15,846 nt of DNA, taken from NCBI GenBank assembly GCA_900553135.1, contig USCO01000042.1, positions 1-15,846 of the forward strand, given 5' to 3'. A model generated the notes under the pieces. It worked only from the letters and a program-made list of their open reading frames with translations. It was not told the origin of the DNA and did no database searches. Shown here in pieces: positions 7,436 through 14,147 of this stretch. The position numbers were made by a program, and so were the translations under genes. How positions within the stretch are numbered: position 1 is the stretch's first letter; each line of letters opens with the position of its first letter. The DNA is from an uncultured Eubacteriales bacterium. Its GTDB lineage: Bacteria > Bacillota > Clostridia > Oscillospirales > Oscillospiraceae.

Positions 7436-8284
7436 ATGAAAAAACTCAGCAAGAAAACACCGATTCTCGCGGTACTGCTGGTGCTGGCCGCCTTTTTCTC
7501 CGTATTTGTGGTGTCGAAATTTGCCGTCTCGCCCCAGGTCCACGCCAACACCATCGCCGCCCTGGAGGAAAAGCAGTCCACCGTGCTGGAGCTGACGGCT
7601 GCCTCCACCGCCGCCTCTGCCGCCATCACCCTGCTCCCCGGTGACGCCGCCACCCCCATTGCCGAGAAGCTGGCCGACCTCAGCTCAGGCTTTCTGGTGG
7701 TACTGTGCGCCATCTATCTGGAAAAGTATCTGCTGACCATCACGGGCTACGCCGCCTTTGATGTTCTCATTCCCCTGTCCTGCCTGCTGTACCTGGTGTA
7801 CCTGTTCTGGGACCGGGATTGGCTGCGCTCTCTGGCCCGGAAGCTGCTCATATTCTCCCTTGCCATTGTGCTGGTCATCCCCGTCAGCGTGAAGGTCTCC
7901 GACCTCATTGAGGACACCTACCAGGCCTCCATCTCTTCCACCCTGGAGACCGCCAAGGAGACCACTGCCGAAGTGGAGGAGAACGCCGCGGACGCCGACC
8001 AGAACAGCGACGAGGGCTTCTTGTCCGGACTCATCTCCAAGATCACCGACGGCATCACCGGCGTGGCCTCGGGCATCACCGACAAGGTGGGCACCATGGT
8101 GAATAACTTCATCGAGGCTCTGGCCGTGATGCTGGTGACCTCCTGCGTCATCCCCATTCTGGTCATTTTGTTCTTCGTGTGGCTCATCAAGCTGCTCTTT
8201 GCCGTGGAGCTGCCCGTCTCCTACTCGGGGGCCCGCCGCAGTGTGCGGGGCGCTTTCTCCAAAAAGGAATCTCAGTGCGAATAA
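7436..8284 (+). CDS. Unrecognised multi-pass membrane protein, 282 aa
   Basis: I do not recognise the family. The start at 7436 (M-K-K-L-S-K-K-T-P) is chosen because AAAGGA lies about 8 nt upstream and a basic-then-hydrophobic N-terminus follows; the frame opens 38 codons earlier but those residues look non-coding. Predicted membrane segments are at about residues 8-29, 84-101, 107-125, 136-153 and 228-257. An external or periplasmic-like loop (30-82) is rich in Ala, Thr and Ser. Between segments four and five lies an acidic, low-complexity linker (about 158-195, T-A-K-E-T-T-A-E-V-E-E-N-A). A Gly/Ile/Thr-rich stretch follows (I-T-D-G-I-T-G-V-A-S-G-I-T-D), suggestive of an amphipathic helix. 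The C-terminus is basic. The gene has its own strong promoter and terminator, so it is monocistronic. No catalytic motif or partner is evident. Confidence 0.8.
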   Translation: MKKLSKKTPILAVLLVLAAFFSVFVVSKFAVSPQVHANTIAALEEKQSTVLELTAASTAASAAITLLPGDAATPIAEKLADLSSGFLVVLCAIYLEKYLLTITGYAAFDVLIPLSCLLYLVYLFWDRDWLRSLARKLLIFSLAIVLVIPVSVKVSDLIEDTYQASISSTLETAKETTAEVEENAADADQNSDEGFLSGLISKITDGITGVASGITDKVGTMVNNFIEALAVMLVTSCVIPILVILFFVWLIKLLFAVELPVSYSGARRSVRGAFSKKESQCE

Positions 8285-8301
8285 CCGTCATTTTTTCCTG
8301 G

Positions 8302-8350
8302 AAATCCGGTGCCAGGGGGAACAGTTTCCCCGGCACCGGATTTTTTGTTT
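8302..8350 (+). terminator. Strong intrinsic terminator
   Basis: A 12-bp stem (AAATCCGGTGCC at 8302-8313 with 8332-8343) is extended inward by GGGGAA/TTCCCC (8316-8321 with 8326-8331) around a CAGT loop. It is followed by TTTTTTGTTT. It begins 18 nt after the stop of the membrane protein gene and insulates the following regulatory operon. Confidence 0.9.
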
Positions 8351-8395
8351 CCTCCTCTTCCGTCTGAAAATTGGAAAAATTGCGAAAAGAAAGGT

Positions 8396-8424
8396 TTGAG
8401 GGAACCCTGCTCATCTGTTATAAT
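8396..8424 (+). promoter_or_regulatory. Promoter of the sensor/regulator operon
   Basis: TTGAGG (8396-8401) is followed after 17 nt by a perfect TATAAT (8419-8424) preceded by an extended -10 TG (8416-8417). The predicted start near 8431 gives a leader of about 92 nt. The 8285-8522 gap otherwise contains only the terminator above and an A-rich stretch; no clear dyad operator is seen. Confidence 0.7.
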
Positions 8425-8522
8425 AAATAGAACATAAATTGGAACTAAGCGGCATGTCAGGAAACAAAACGGCATTTTGCTCCTTCTCCAAGTTTCCCGC
8501 CCAAGAAAGGACAGATACCCCC

Positions 8523-9806
8523 ATGGCAGCAAAGACACTGTACACCGTGATCGTCGCCGATGACGAGGATGAACTTCGGGAAGCCGTATGCACCATGATC
8601 CCCTGGGAGGACTTCGGATTTTGTCTGGTCGGCAACGCCAGCAACGGACTGGACGCCCTGCAGCTGGTGGAAAAACACGAGCCCGACCTGCTGCTCACCG
8701 ACATCCGGATGCCCTTCATCTCCGGCATTGAACTTGCCCGGCAGGTCCGGGAGGTCCGGCCCGCCACCAACATCGCCTTTTTAAGCGGATACGACGACTT
8801 TGAGTACGCCAAGCAGGCCATCCAGTACAACATCATCAGCTACATGCTCAAACCCCTCACCATGGAGGGCCTGGCCAACGAGCTGCGCAACATCCGCCAA
8901 AAGATCGACGCCCAGTTTGCCATGTTCCGCCAGACGATGCCCCAGGCCGAGGCCCAGGATCTGCGGGCGGGGATGCTCATGCCCCTGGTGCTGGATGACT
9001 ACGCCGAGCCCGACGCCGCCGCCCAGGCCGAGGCCTACGCCCGGGATTGCGGCCTTCTGCGGGACGCCGACGACCACCCCTGGTACGTGGTGATGGTGAC
9101 TACCCTTCTCCAGGAGGAGGGCGGCAACTGCACTGTGCCCTCCTTTGTGGCTTCGGTGGACGCCCTGGCGGGGAAATATCTGCGCAGCGTCAGCTTTTTT
9201 GCCTCGGGCAAGGTCATCTCCGTTCTGCTTGGCAACCCCTCGGACTTTGAGGAGTACCTCCACATCCTGGCCGACGAGATCCCCCAGATGGCCTCCCGCG
9301 TGCTGGGAAAGCGCTGCCGCATCGGCGTGAGCCGGGCGGTGCACGGTCTGAACGCCCTCCACGACGCCTACCGACAGGCCATGGAGGCCCTGCGCCAGGG
9401 GGACCGCAGCGAGAGCGGCGCCCAGTTCATCAGCGACCTGGCCCCGGCGGCCAAGGGCGGGAACCTGCTGTGCCAGCGGGCCCTGGACACTCTGGACCAG
9501 CACTACATGGACGCCGACCTGTCCCTAGTCTCCCTTAGCGGCATGCTGGATGTGAGTCCCAACCACCTCAGCGCCTGCATCAAAAAGTACGCGGGCGAGA
9601 CCTTTATCAACATCCTTATCCGCAAGCGCATGGAGGCCGCCCGGGACCTGCTGGCCAACACCTCCCTGAAAATCCAGGAGATCTCCCAGCGCTGCGGATA
9701 TATGGATCAGCACTACTTCAGCTACTGCTTCAAAAAGTACTGCGGTGAATCCCCCAACGCCCTGCGCCGCAGACTGGGATCGGAAAGGTCGGGTGAGTCC
9801 TCTTGA
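8523..9806 (+). CDS. YesN-type response regulator (receiver + AraC DNA-binding)
   Basis: This 427-residue cytoplasmic transcription regulator is the output partner of the kinase encoded next. The start at 8523 (M-A-A-K-T-L-Y-T-V-I-V-A-D-D-E) is preferred over the in-frame ATG at 8439, which lies almost at the predicted transcription start and adds 28 unrelated residues. The ribosome binding site is AAAGGA, about 11 nt upstream. The receiver domain (about 7-125) has acidic residues D13-D14, phospho-acceptor D60 in L-L-T-D-I-R-M-P, and K110 followed by P. The S-G-Y-D-D-F-E-Y-A-K-Q-A-I signature is typical of YesN proteins. A variable middle region (about 130-320) separates it from a C-terminal AraC domain with two helix-turn-helices near 334-358 and 382-408. 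Its stop overlaps the kinase start. The likely target is the adjacent mgl operon (inference). Confidence 0.93.
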   Translation: MAAKTLYTVIVADDEDELREAVCTMIPWEDFGFCLVGNASNGLDALQLVEKHEPDLLLTDIRMPFISGIELARQVREVRPATNIAFLSGYDDFEYAKQAIQYNIISYMLKPLTMEGLANELRNIRQKIDAQFAMFRQTMPQAEAQDLRAGMLMPLVLDDYAEPDAAAQAEAYARDCGLLRDADDHPWYVVMVTTLLQEEGGNCTVPSFVASVDALAGKYLRSVSFFASGKVISVLLGNPSDFEEYLHILADEIPQMASRVLGKRCRIGVSRAVHGLNALHDAYRQAMEALRQGDRSESGAQFISDLAPAAKGGNLLCQRALDTLDQHYMDADLSLVSLSGMLDVSPNHLSACIKKYAGETFINILIRKRMEAARDLLANTSLKIQEISQRCGYMDQHYFSYCFKKYCGESPNALRRRLGSERSGESS

Positions 9807-11521
9807 ACCGACGCGCTCCTCGCACCGGCCTGCGCATCACCACCATTCTGGTCACCATGGTGGTGGGCGTGGTGGCCGTCATTTTGTGCTGCTGTATCTT
9901 CCTGTTTCTGGACCGCTACCGCAGCGCCATGGTCCAAAACGCCCGTACCAGCAGCGCCCAGGCCGTGTCCCAGGTCTCCAACACCGTGGGCAACTATTTG
10001 TCCGACATGACCCAGGCCATGCACCTGGTGGAACAATCCATGTGGGAAAGCGCGGACAGCCGGGATGAACTGCTGTCCGCATTTTTAAAGTTCCGCCCCG
10101 ACGTGGTGGCCGTCACCAGCTACTCCGCCGAGGGGGAGCTGCTGGAATGCTGGTCCCCGGGGCACCAGCCCAAGGAGGAGATTTTTCAGAACCTCTCCTT
10201 TGATCTGGCTGCCGCCCAGGCCTCCGACGCCCCCTACATGACCGCCCCCCACGTAGAGTCCATCTTTGAGAGCTACTACCCCTGGGTGGTCACTATGACC
10301 GCCCCCCTTACCCAGGAGGGCGAGGCGGCCTGGTTCTCCCTGGACCTGAGCTTTTCCAGCATTTCCAGCTACATCAACAACGTCAGCATCGGCCAGCGGG
10401 GCTACTGCTTCCTCATGGACCGGGAGGGCAATATCGTCTACCACCCCCAGCAGCAGCTGCTGTACGCCGGACTGAAGTCCGAGGACACCGAGTCCTTGGC
10501 CTCTCTGGAGGACGGCACCTACGTGGCGGACACCGTCATCTACTGCGTCAACAGCATCCAGGACAGCGACTGGCGTGTGGTGGGCGTAAGCTACGTGGAC
10601 GAGATGGTCAACCGGAATGTTACGGAAATGATCCACCTGTCCTGCCTGCTGGCGGTGGTGGTGCTGGCCGCCGCTGTGCTTACCAGCTGGCTGCTCTTCC
10701 GGCTGCTGGGCCATCCCCTGCGGGGCCTGGCCGACGCCATGGAGCGCTTTGAGGCCGACGCCGACCACTTTACCTACCGCCCCGTGGGCGGCACCCGGGA
10801 GGTGCAGGAGCTGTCCAACTCCTTTGAGCACATGGTCCTGCGCATCCAGCAGCTGATGACCACGGTGCGGGAGGAGGAAGTGAACCTGCGCAAGACGGAG
10901 CTGAAGGCCCTCCAGGCCCAGATCAACCCCCACTTCCTCTATAATACCCTGGACTCCATCGCCTGGATGTGTGAGCAGGGGCGCAACACCGACGCAGTGA
11001 AAATGGTCCACGCCCTTGCCCGGCTCTTCCGCATCAGCATCAGCAAGGGCCACGAGCTCATTCCCATCTCCAAGGAGATCGAGCACGCGGAGAGCTACCT
11101 GCAAATCCAAAAGTACCGCTACAAAAATCAATTCACCTACGAATTCCAGGTGGACCCGGAGTGTCTGGACTACTACTGCAACAAGATCACCCTCCAGCCC
11201 ATCATCGAAAACGCCATCAACCACGGTCTGGACCTGCTGGTGGAAGAGGGCCGCATTACGGTGCAGGTCTGTCAGGACGGGGAGGACATCTTGTTCTTTG
11301 TCCAGGACAACGGTGTTGGCATGAGCGAGGAGCAGCTGCGCACCATTCTGCAGCACGACCCCAAGGACCGCACGGGCATTGGCATCAAAAACGTCAACGA
11401 CCGTCTGAAAATCTATTTCGGCAAACAGTATGGGCTGCATATCTCCAGCGAGCTGGACATCGGCACCTGTGTGGAGATCCGCATGCCCAAGATCAAGGAG
11501 GGAGACTATGAGGCAAAGTAA
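9803..11521 (+). CDS. YesM-type sensor histidine kinase (Cache-HAMP-HisKA-HATPase)
   Basis: This 572-residue membrane kinase phosphorylates the regulator encoded just upstream. The start is TTG at 9803, overlapping the regulator stop as TTGA, so translation is probably coupled. The order is transmembrane helix 1 (about 13-36), an extracellular Cache-like sensor (about 38-278, including G-Q-R-G-Y-C-F-L-M-D-R-E-G-N-I-V-Y-H-P), helix 2 (about 279-302), HAMP linker (about 303-355), and the His_kinase domain with phospho-acceptor H377 in Q-I-N-P-H-F-L-Y-N-T-L. The ATPase domain follows: N-box Q-P-I-I-E-N-A-I-N-H-G (465-475), G1 D-N-G-V-G-M (502-507) and G2 T-G-I-G-I-K-N-V-N-D-R-L (524-535). All catalytic residues are intact. 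The signal may reach it through the sugar-binding lipoprotein encoded next, which overlaps its 3' end by 14 nt. Confidence 0.93.
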   Translation: MNRRAPRTGLRITTILVTMVVGVVAVILCCCIFLFLDRYRSAMVQNARTSSAQAVSQVSNTVGNYLSDMTQAMHLVEQSMWESADSRDELLSAFLKFRPDVVAVTSYSAEGELLECWSPGHQPKEEIFQNLSFDLAAAQASDAPYMTAPHVESIFESYYPWVVTMTAPLTQEGEAAWFSLDLSFSSISSYINNVSIGQRGYCFLMDREGNIVYHPQQQLLYAGLKSEDTESLASLEDGTYVADTVIYCVNSIQDSDWRVVGVSYVDEMVNRNVTEMIHLSCLLAVVVLAAAVLTSWLLFRLLGHPLRGLADAMERFEADADHFTYRPVGGTREVQELSNSFEHMVLRIQQLMTTVREEEVNLRKTELKALQAQINPHFLYNTLDSIAWMCEQGRNTDAVKMVHALARLFRISISKGHELIPISKEIEHAESYLQIQKYRYKNQFTYEFQVDPECLDYYCNKITLQPIIENAINHGLDLLVEEGRITVQVCQDGEDILFFVQDNGVGMSEEQLRTILQHDPKDRTGIGIKNVNDRLKIYFGKQYGLHISSELDIGTCVEIRMPKIKEGDYEAK

Positions 11522-12485
11522 ATGGGGCGTCTGCTGGGTGGCTCTGGCCCTGTGCCTGCTGTGCGCCTGCACCTCCAGCCCTGTCACCTCCACCCAGCAC
11601 TCCGTGACCTTGGTGGCCAAGTCCACCCAGACCGAGTTCTGGCTGTCCGTTTTTGCCGGGGCCGAGGCCGCGGCCACAGAGTATAACCTCTCCCTGAACA
11701 TCCTGGGCCCCGAGACAGAGGAGGACTACGAATCACAGAACCAGATGGTGGCCGACGCCGTGGAGGCCGGAGCCGAGGCCCTGGTCTTTTCCGCCATCGA
11801 CTACGAGAACAACGCCCAGGCCATTGACGAGGCCGCCCGGGCGGGGGTCAAGATCGTGGCCATCGACAGCAACGTGGACTCCGACGCGGTGAGCACCTAC
11901 ATCGGCACCGACAACTACGCCGCCGGGCAGATGGCTGCCCAGGCCGCCCTGGACCGGGTCAGCGGGCAGCTGAACGTAGGCATTATCAACTACGACATCA
12001 GCAGCGCCAACGGCCAGGAGCGGGAACGGGGCGCCGTGGACACCTTCACCCAGAGCGGCCGGGCGGAAGTCACCGCCGTCATCAACACCCTGGCACAGGC
12101 CAGCTACGCCCAGGAGGACACCGAAGCCCTCCTCCGGGAGCACCCCGAGATCAATGTACTGCTGGCCTTCAACGAGCCCACCAGCGTGGGTGCAGCCCAG
12201 GCCGTGGAAGAGATGGGGCTGTCTGAGTCGGTCTTTCTGGTGGGCTTTGACTCCAACGTGCTCACCATCGACGGGCTGCAGGAGGGCTCGGTAGACGCCC
12301 TCATCGTGCAAAACCCCTACGCCATGGGTTATCTGGGGGTGGAGAGCGCCTATAAGCTGCTCTCCGGCCAGGGTAACAGCGTAGAGGGCACCATGGACAC
12401 TTCGACCCAAACGGTGGATCGGGACAATCTGTTTTCCATGGATAGTCAAAAAGCACTATTTGTCTTTGAACAGCGGCAGAGTTGA
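11508..12485 (+). CDS. Sugar-binding lipoprotein, likely sensor accessory (PBP type I)
   Basis: This encodes a 325-residue periplasmic-binding-protein-like lipoprotein (Peripla_BP_4 / RbsB-like fold). The ATG at 11508 follows AAGGAGG by about 6 nt and lies inside the kinase gene; the frame opens earlier, at 11430, but without a ribosome binding site or signal peptide. The signal peptide ends at C21 in L-L-C-A-C, an acceptable lipobox. The fold is in normal order: N-terminal strand S-V-T-L-V-A-K, the D-Y-E-N-N-A-Q-A-I-D-E-A-A-R-A-G-V helix region, hinge strand K-I-V-A-I-D-S-N, I-G-T-D-N-Y-A-A-G-Q, then N222-E223 where sugar binders often have N-D, and D248 in G-F-D-S-N. No ABC ATPase or permease belongs to this operon, so it may present a sugar to the kinase sensor domain, as XylFII does with LytS in clostridia (inference). 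Ligand is unknown. Confidence 0.87.
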   Translation: MRQSKWGVCWVALALCLLCACTSSPVTSTQHSVTLVAKSTQTEFWLSVFAGAEAAATEYNLSLNILGPETEEDYESQNQMVADAVEAGAEALVFSAIDYENNAQAIDEAARAGVKIVAIDSNVDSDAVSTYIGTDNYAAGQMAAQAALDRVSGQLNVGIINYDISSANGQERERGAVDTFTQSGRAEVTAVINTLAQASYAQEDTEALLREHPEINVLLAFNEPTSVGAAQAVEEMGLSESVFLVGFDSNVLTIDGLQEGSVDALIVQNPYAMGYLGVESAYKLLSGQGNSVEGTMDTSTQTVDRDNLFSMDSQKALFVFEQRQS

Positions 12486-12571
12486 ATATTGTGCACAAAT
12501 TTCACCCCTCCTTTTTTGGCATGCTGATGGATTCGCATAATTTTTTGCCCTTCTTTCAGTAAATTTTCACC

Positions 12572-12600
12572 TTGAGTTTCCAGTTCTTTTCATCTAAAAT
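12572..12600 (+). promoter_or_regulatory. Promoter of the mgl operon
   Basis: TTGAGT (12572-12577) and TAAAAT (12595-12600) are separated by exactly 17 nt, inside the AT-rich 180-bp gap between the sensor lipoprotein and mglB. The predicted start is near 12607. Upstream lie the palindrome TTGTGCACAA (12489-12498) and two copies of TTTTTTG (12512-12518 and 12541-12547). These copies and the -35 are 29-31 bp apart, a helical phasing expected of activator sites. The AraC-type regulator encoded upstream is the obvious candidate activator (inference). Confidence 0.6.
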
Positions 12601-12615
12601 GGATATCGTTAGGTG

Positions 12616-12633
12616 GGGCGCAACGGCGCGCCC
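12616..12633 (+). other. Small hairpin in the mglB mRNA leader
   Basis: GGGCGC (12616-12621) pairs with GCGCCC (12628-12633) around AACGGC, near the predicted 5' end of the mgl transcript and about 20 nt before the AAGGAG site of mglB. There is no T-run after it, so it is unlikely to terminate. A 5' stem that protects the mRNA is one possibility. Confidence 0.4.
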
Positions 12634-12665
12634 TGTATAAAATTCACAAGAAAAGGAGAATCATT

Positions 12666-13943
12666 ATGAAGAAAGCTCTTGCACTCTCCCTTGCTGCCGC
12701 CATGATGCTGGGCCTGGCCGCCTGCGGCGGCGGCGGCTCCTCCACCTCCGGCAACACCAGCGGTTCCCAGACCCCCTCCGAGGTCGCCAACAAGGATAAG
12801 CCCCTGGTGTGGTTCAACCGTCAGCCCTCCAACAGCTCCACCGGCGAGCTGGACATGCAGGCCCTCAGCTTCAACGACGACACCTACTACGTGGGCTTCG
12901 ACGCCAACCAGGGCGCTGAGCTCCAGGGCACCATGATCAAGGATTACATCACCGCTCACATCGATGAGATCGACCGCAACGGCGACGGCGTCATCGGTTA
13001 CGTTCTGGCCATCGGCGACATCGGCCACAACGACTCCATCGCCCGTACCCGCGGCGTCCGCTCCGCTCTGGGCACTGCCGTTGAGAAGGACGGCGCCATC
13101 ATCAGCGATCCCGTCGGCACCAACGTGGACGGCACCGCTACCGCCGTTAAGGACGGCTCCATCGAGGTCAACGGCCAGACCTACATCGTGCGTGAGCTGG
13201 CCTCTCAGGAGATGAAGAACTCCGCCGGCGCCACTTGGGATGCCGCTACCGCTGGTAACGCCATCGGCACCTGGGCTTCCTCCTTCGGCGATCAGATCGA
13301 CGTCGTGGCTTCCAACAACGACGGCATGGGCATGTCCATGTTCAACGCTTGGTCTCAGGCCAACAAGGTTCCCACCTTCGGCTATGACGCCAACTCCGAC
13401 GCCGTTGCCGCTATCGCGGAAGGTTACGGCGGCACCATCAGCCAGCACGCTGACGTTCAGGCTTACCTGACCCTGCGTGTGCTGCGCAACGCTCTGGACG
13501 GCGTGGACATCGACACCGGTATCGGCACCGCCGACGACGCTGGCAACGTGCTGAGCGAGGACGTGTACAAGTACGTTGAGGAGGAGCGCTCCTACTACGC
13601 TCTGAACGTGGCTGTCACCGCTGAGAACTATCAGGACTTCCTGGACTCCACTGTGACCTACGCTCCTGTCTCCAACGAGCTGGACGACACCGCTCACCCC
13701 ACCAAGAACGTGTGGCTGAACATCTACAACTCCGCTGATAACTTCCTGGGCTCCACCTATCAGCCCCTGCTGGAGAAGTACGACGACATCCTGAACCTGA
13801 ATGTTGAGTACATCGCCGGCGACGGCCAGACCGAGTCCAACATCACCAACCGTCTGTCCAACCCCAGCGCTTATGACGCTTTCGCCATCAACATGGTGAA
13901 GACCGACAACGCCGCTTCCTACACCGCTCTGCTCAACCAGTAA
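12666..13943 (+). CDS. mglB: MglB-like galactose-binding lipoprotein, apparently circularly permuted
   Basis: This 425-residue lipoprotein should deliver galactose or methyl-galactosides to MglAC. AAGGAG lies 7 nt before the ATG. The signal peptide ends L-A-A-C with C20, then a Gly/Ser linker (21-44). Segment order is unusual. Residues 45-327 match E. coli MglB from about residue 87 to its C-terminus. Linker 328-346 follows, then 347-425 matches MglB 3-82 (N-V-W-L-N-I-Y-N-S-A-D-N-F; A-F-A-I-N-M-V-K-T-D-N-A-A). Equivalents of galactose contacts are kept: N51 (N91), H121, D123, R127 (H152, D154, R158), W191 (W183), N218 (N211), D241 (D236), D358 and F360 (D14, F16). N256 is replaced by Q260. 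The calcium loop D103-R-N-G-D107 remains. Codons ending in T (GCT, CGT, GTT) are more frequent than in neighbouring genes, which suggests high expression. E. coli numbering is from memory. Confidence 0.9.
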   Translation: MKKALALSLAAAMMLGLAACGGGGSSTSGNTSGSQTPSEVANKDKPLVWFNRQPSNSSTGELDMQALSFNDDTYYVGFDANQGAELQGTMIKDYITAHIDEIDRNGDGVIGYVLAIGDIGHNDSIARTRGVRSALGTAVEKDGAIISDPVGTNVDGTATAVKDGSIEVNGQTYIVRELASQEMKNSAGATWDAATAGNAIGTWASSFGDQIDVVASNNDGMGMSMFNAWSQANKVPTFGYDANSDAVAAIAEGYGGTISQHADVQAYLTLRVLRNALDGVDIDTGIGTADDAGNVLSEDVYKYVEEERSYYALNVAVTAENYQDFLDSTVTYAPVSNELDDTAHPTKNVWLNIYNSADNFLGSTYQPLLEKYDDILNLNVEYIAGDGQTESNITNRLSNPSAYDAFAINMVKTDNAASYTALLNQ

Positions 13944-14000
13944 TTCAGCGGTCCGGTATCCGGCAATTGAAATTCGCTAATCAGTAACAAACCATTTGCT

Positions 14001-14069
14001 GTTAGGGAGAAGGAATTCTCCGTTCGGGAGAACCCATTTCTCCGTTCGGCAGAAGGCCTTCTCCCTAAC
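14001..14069 (+). repeat. Multi-hairpin intergenic element between mglB and mglA
   Basis: A perfect 13-bp outer stem (14001-14013 with 14057-14069) encloses two near-identical 17-nt hairpins, TTCTCCGTTCGGGAGAA (14016-14032) and TTCTCCGTTCGGCAGAA (14038-14054). They differ by one base that creates a C-C mismatch in the second stem. No T-run follows, so full termination is unlikely. Segments of GAGAA and TTCTCC type alternate, so other pairings are possible. In binding-protein operons such structures commonly keep the binding-protein message more abundant than the transporter message; that role is inferred here. The rest of the 13944-14147 gap holds only a weak 6-bp hairpin (14100-14119) and the mglA ribosome binding site. 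Confidence 0.75.
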
Positions 14070-14147
14070 TGCGGTCTTGGAAGAAAAATCCGGCAGAATC
14101 AGTTTTTTCGCTGAAACTGCAAACTATGTGAAACAGGAGTAACGAGA

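Noticed and set aside
10085..11701. 538-codon minus-strand frame antisense to the histidine kinase
   Set aside because: Composition is Val/His/Gln-rich and lacks motifs, and the sense strand holds a complete kinase. The same applies to the antisense frames over sbcC, the response regulator and mglA.
12508..12520. T-run after the sensor lipoprotein gene as a terminator
   Set aside because: CCTCCTTTTTTGG has no stable hairpin before it, so it is not supported as an intrinsic terminator.
12634..12641. TATAAA near the mglB start as a second promoter -10
   Set aside because: No -35-like sequence lies 16-18 nt upstream, and a better promoter is present at 12572-12600.
12609..13697. Long minus-strand open frame of 362 codons antisense to mglB
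   Set aside because: Low-complexity Gly/Val/His-rich translation with no family match, no ribosome binding site, and a clear gene on the other strand. It reflects codon bias in GC-rich DNA.
12666..13943. Explanation of mglB as a tandem duplication or a frameshifted gene
   Set aside because: The first strand-helix-strand unit occurs only once, at the C-terminus, and the frame is continuous with no repeated block. Order swapping fits better than duplication.
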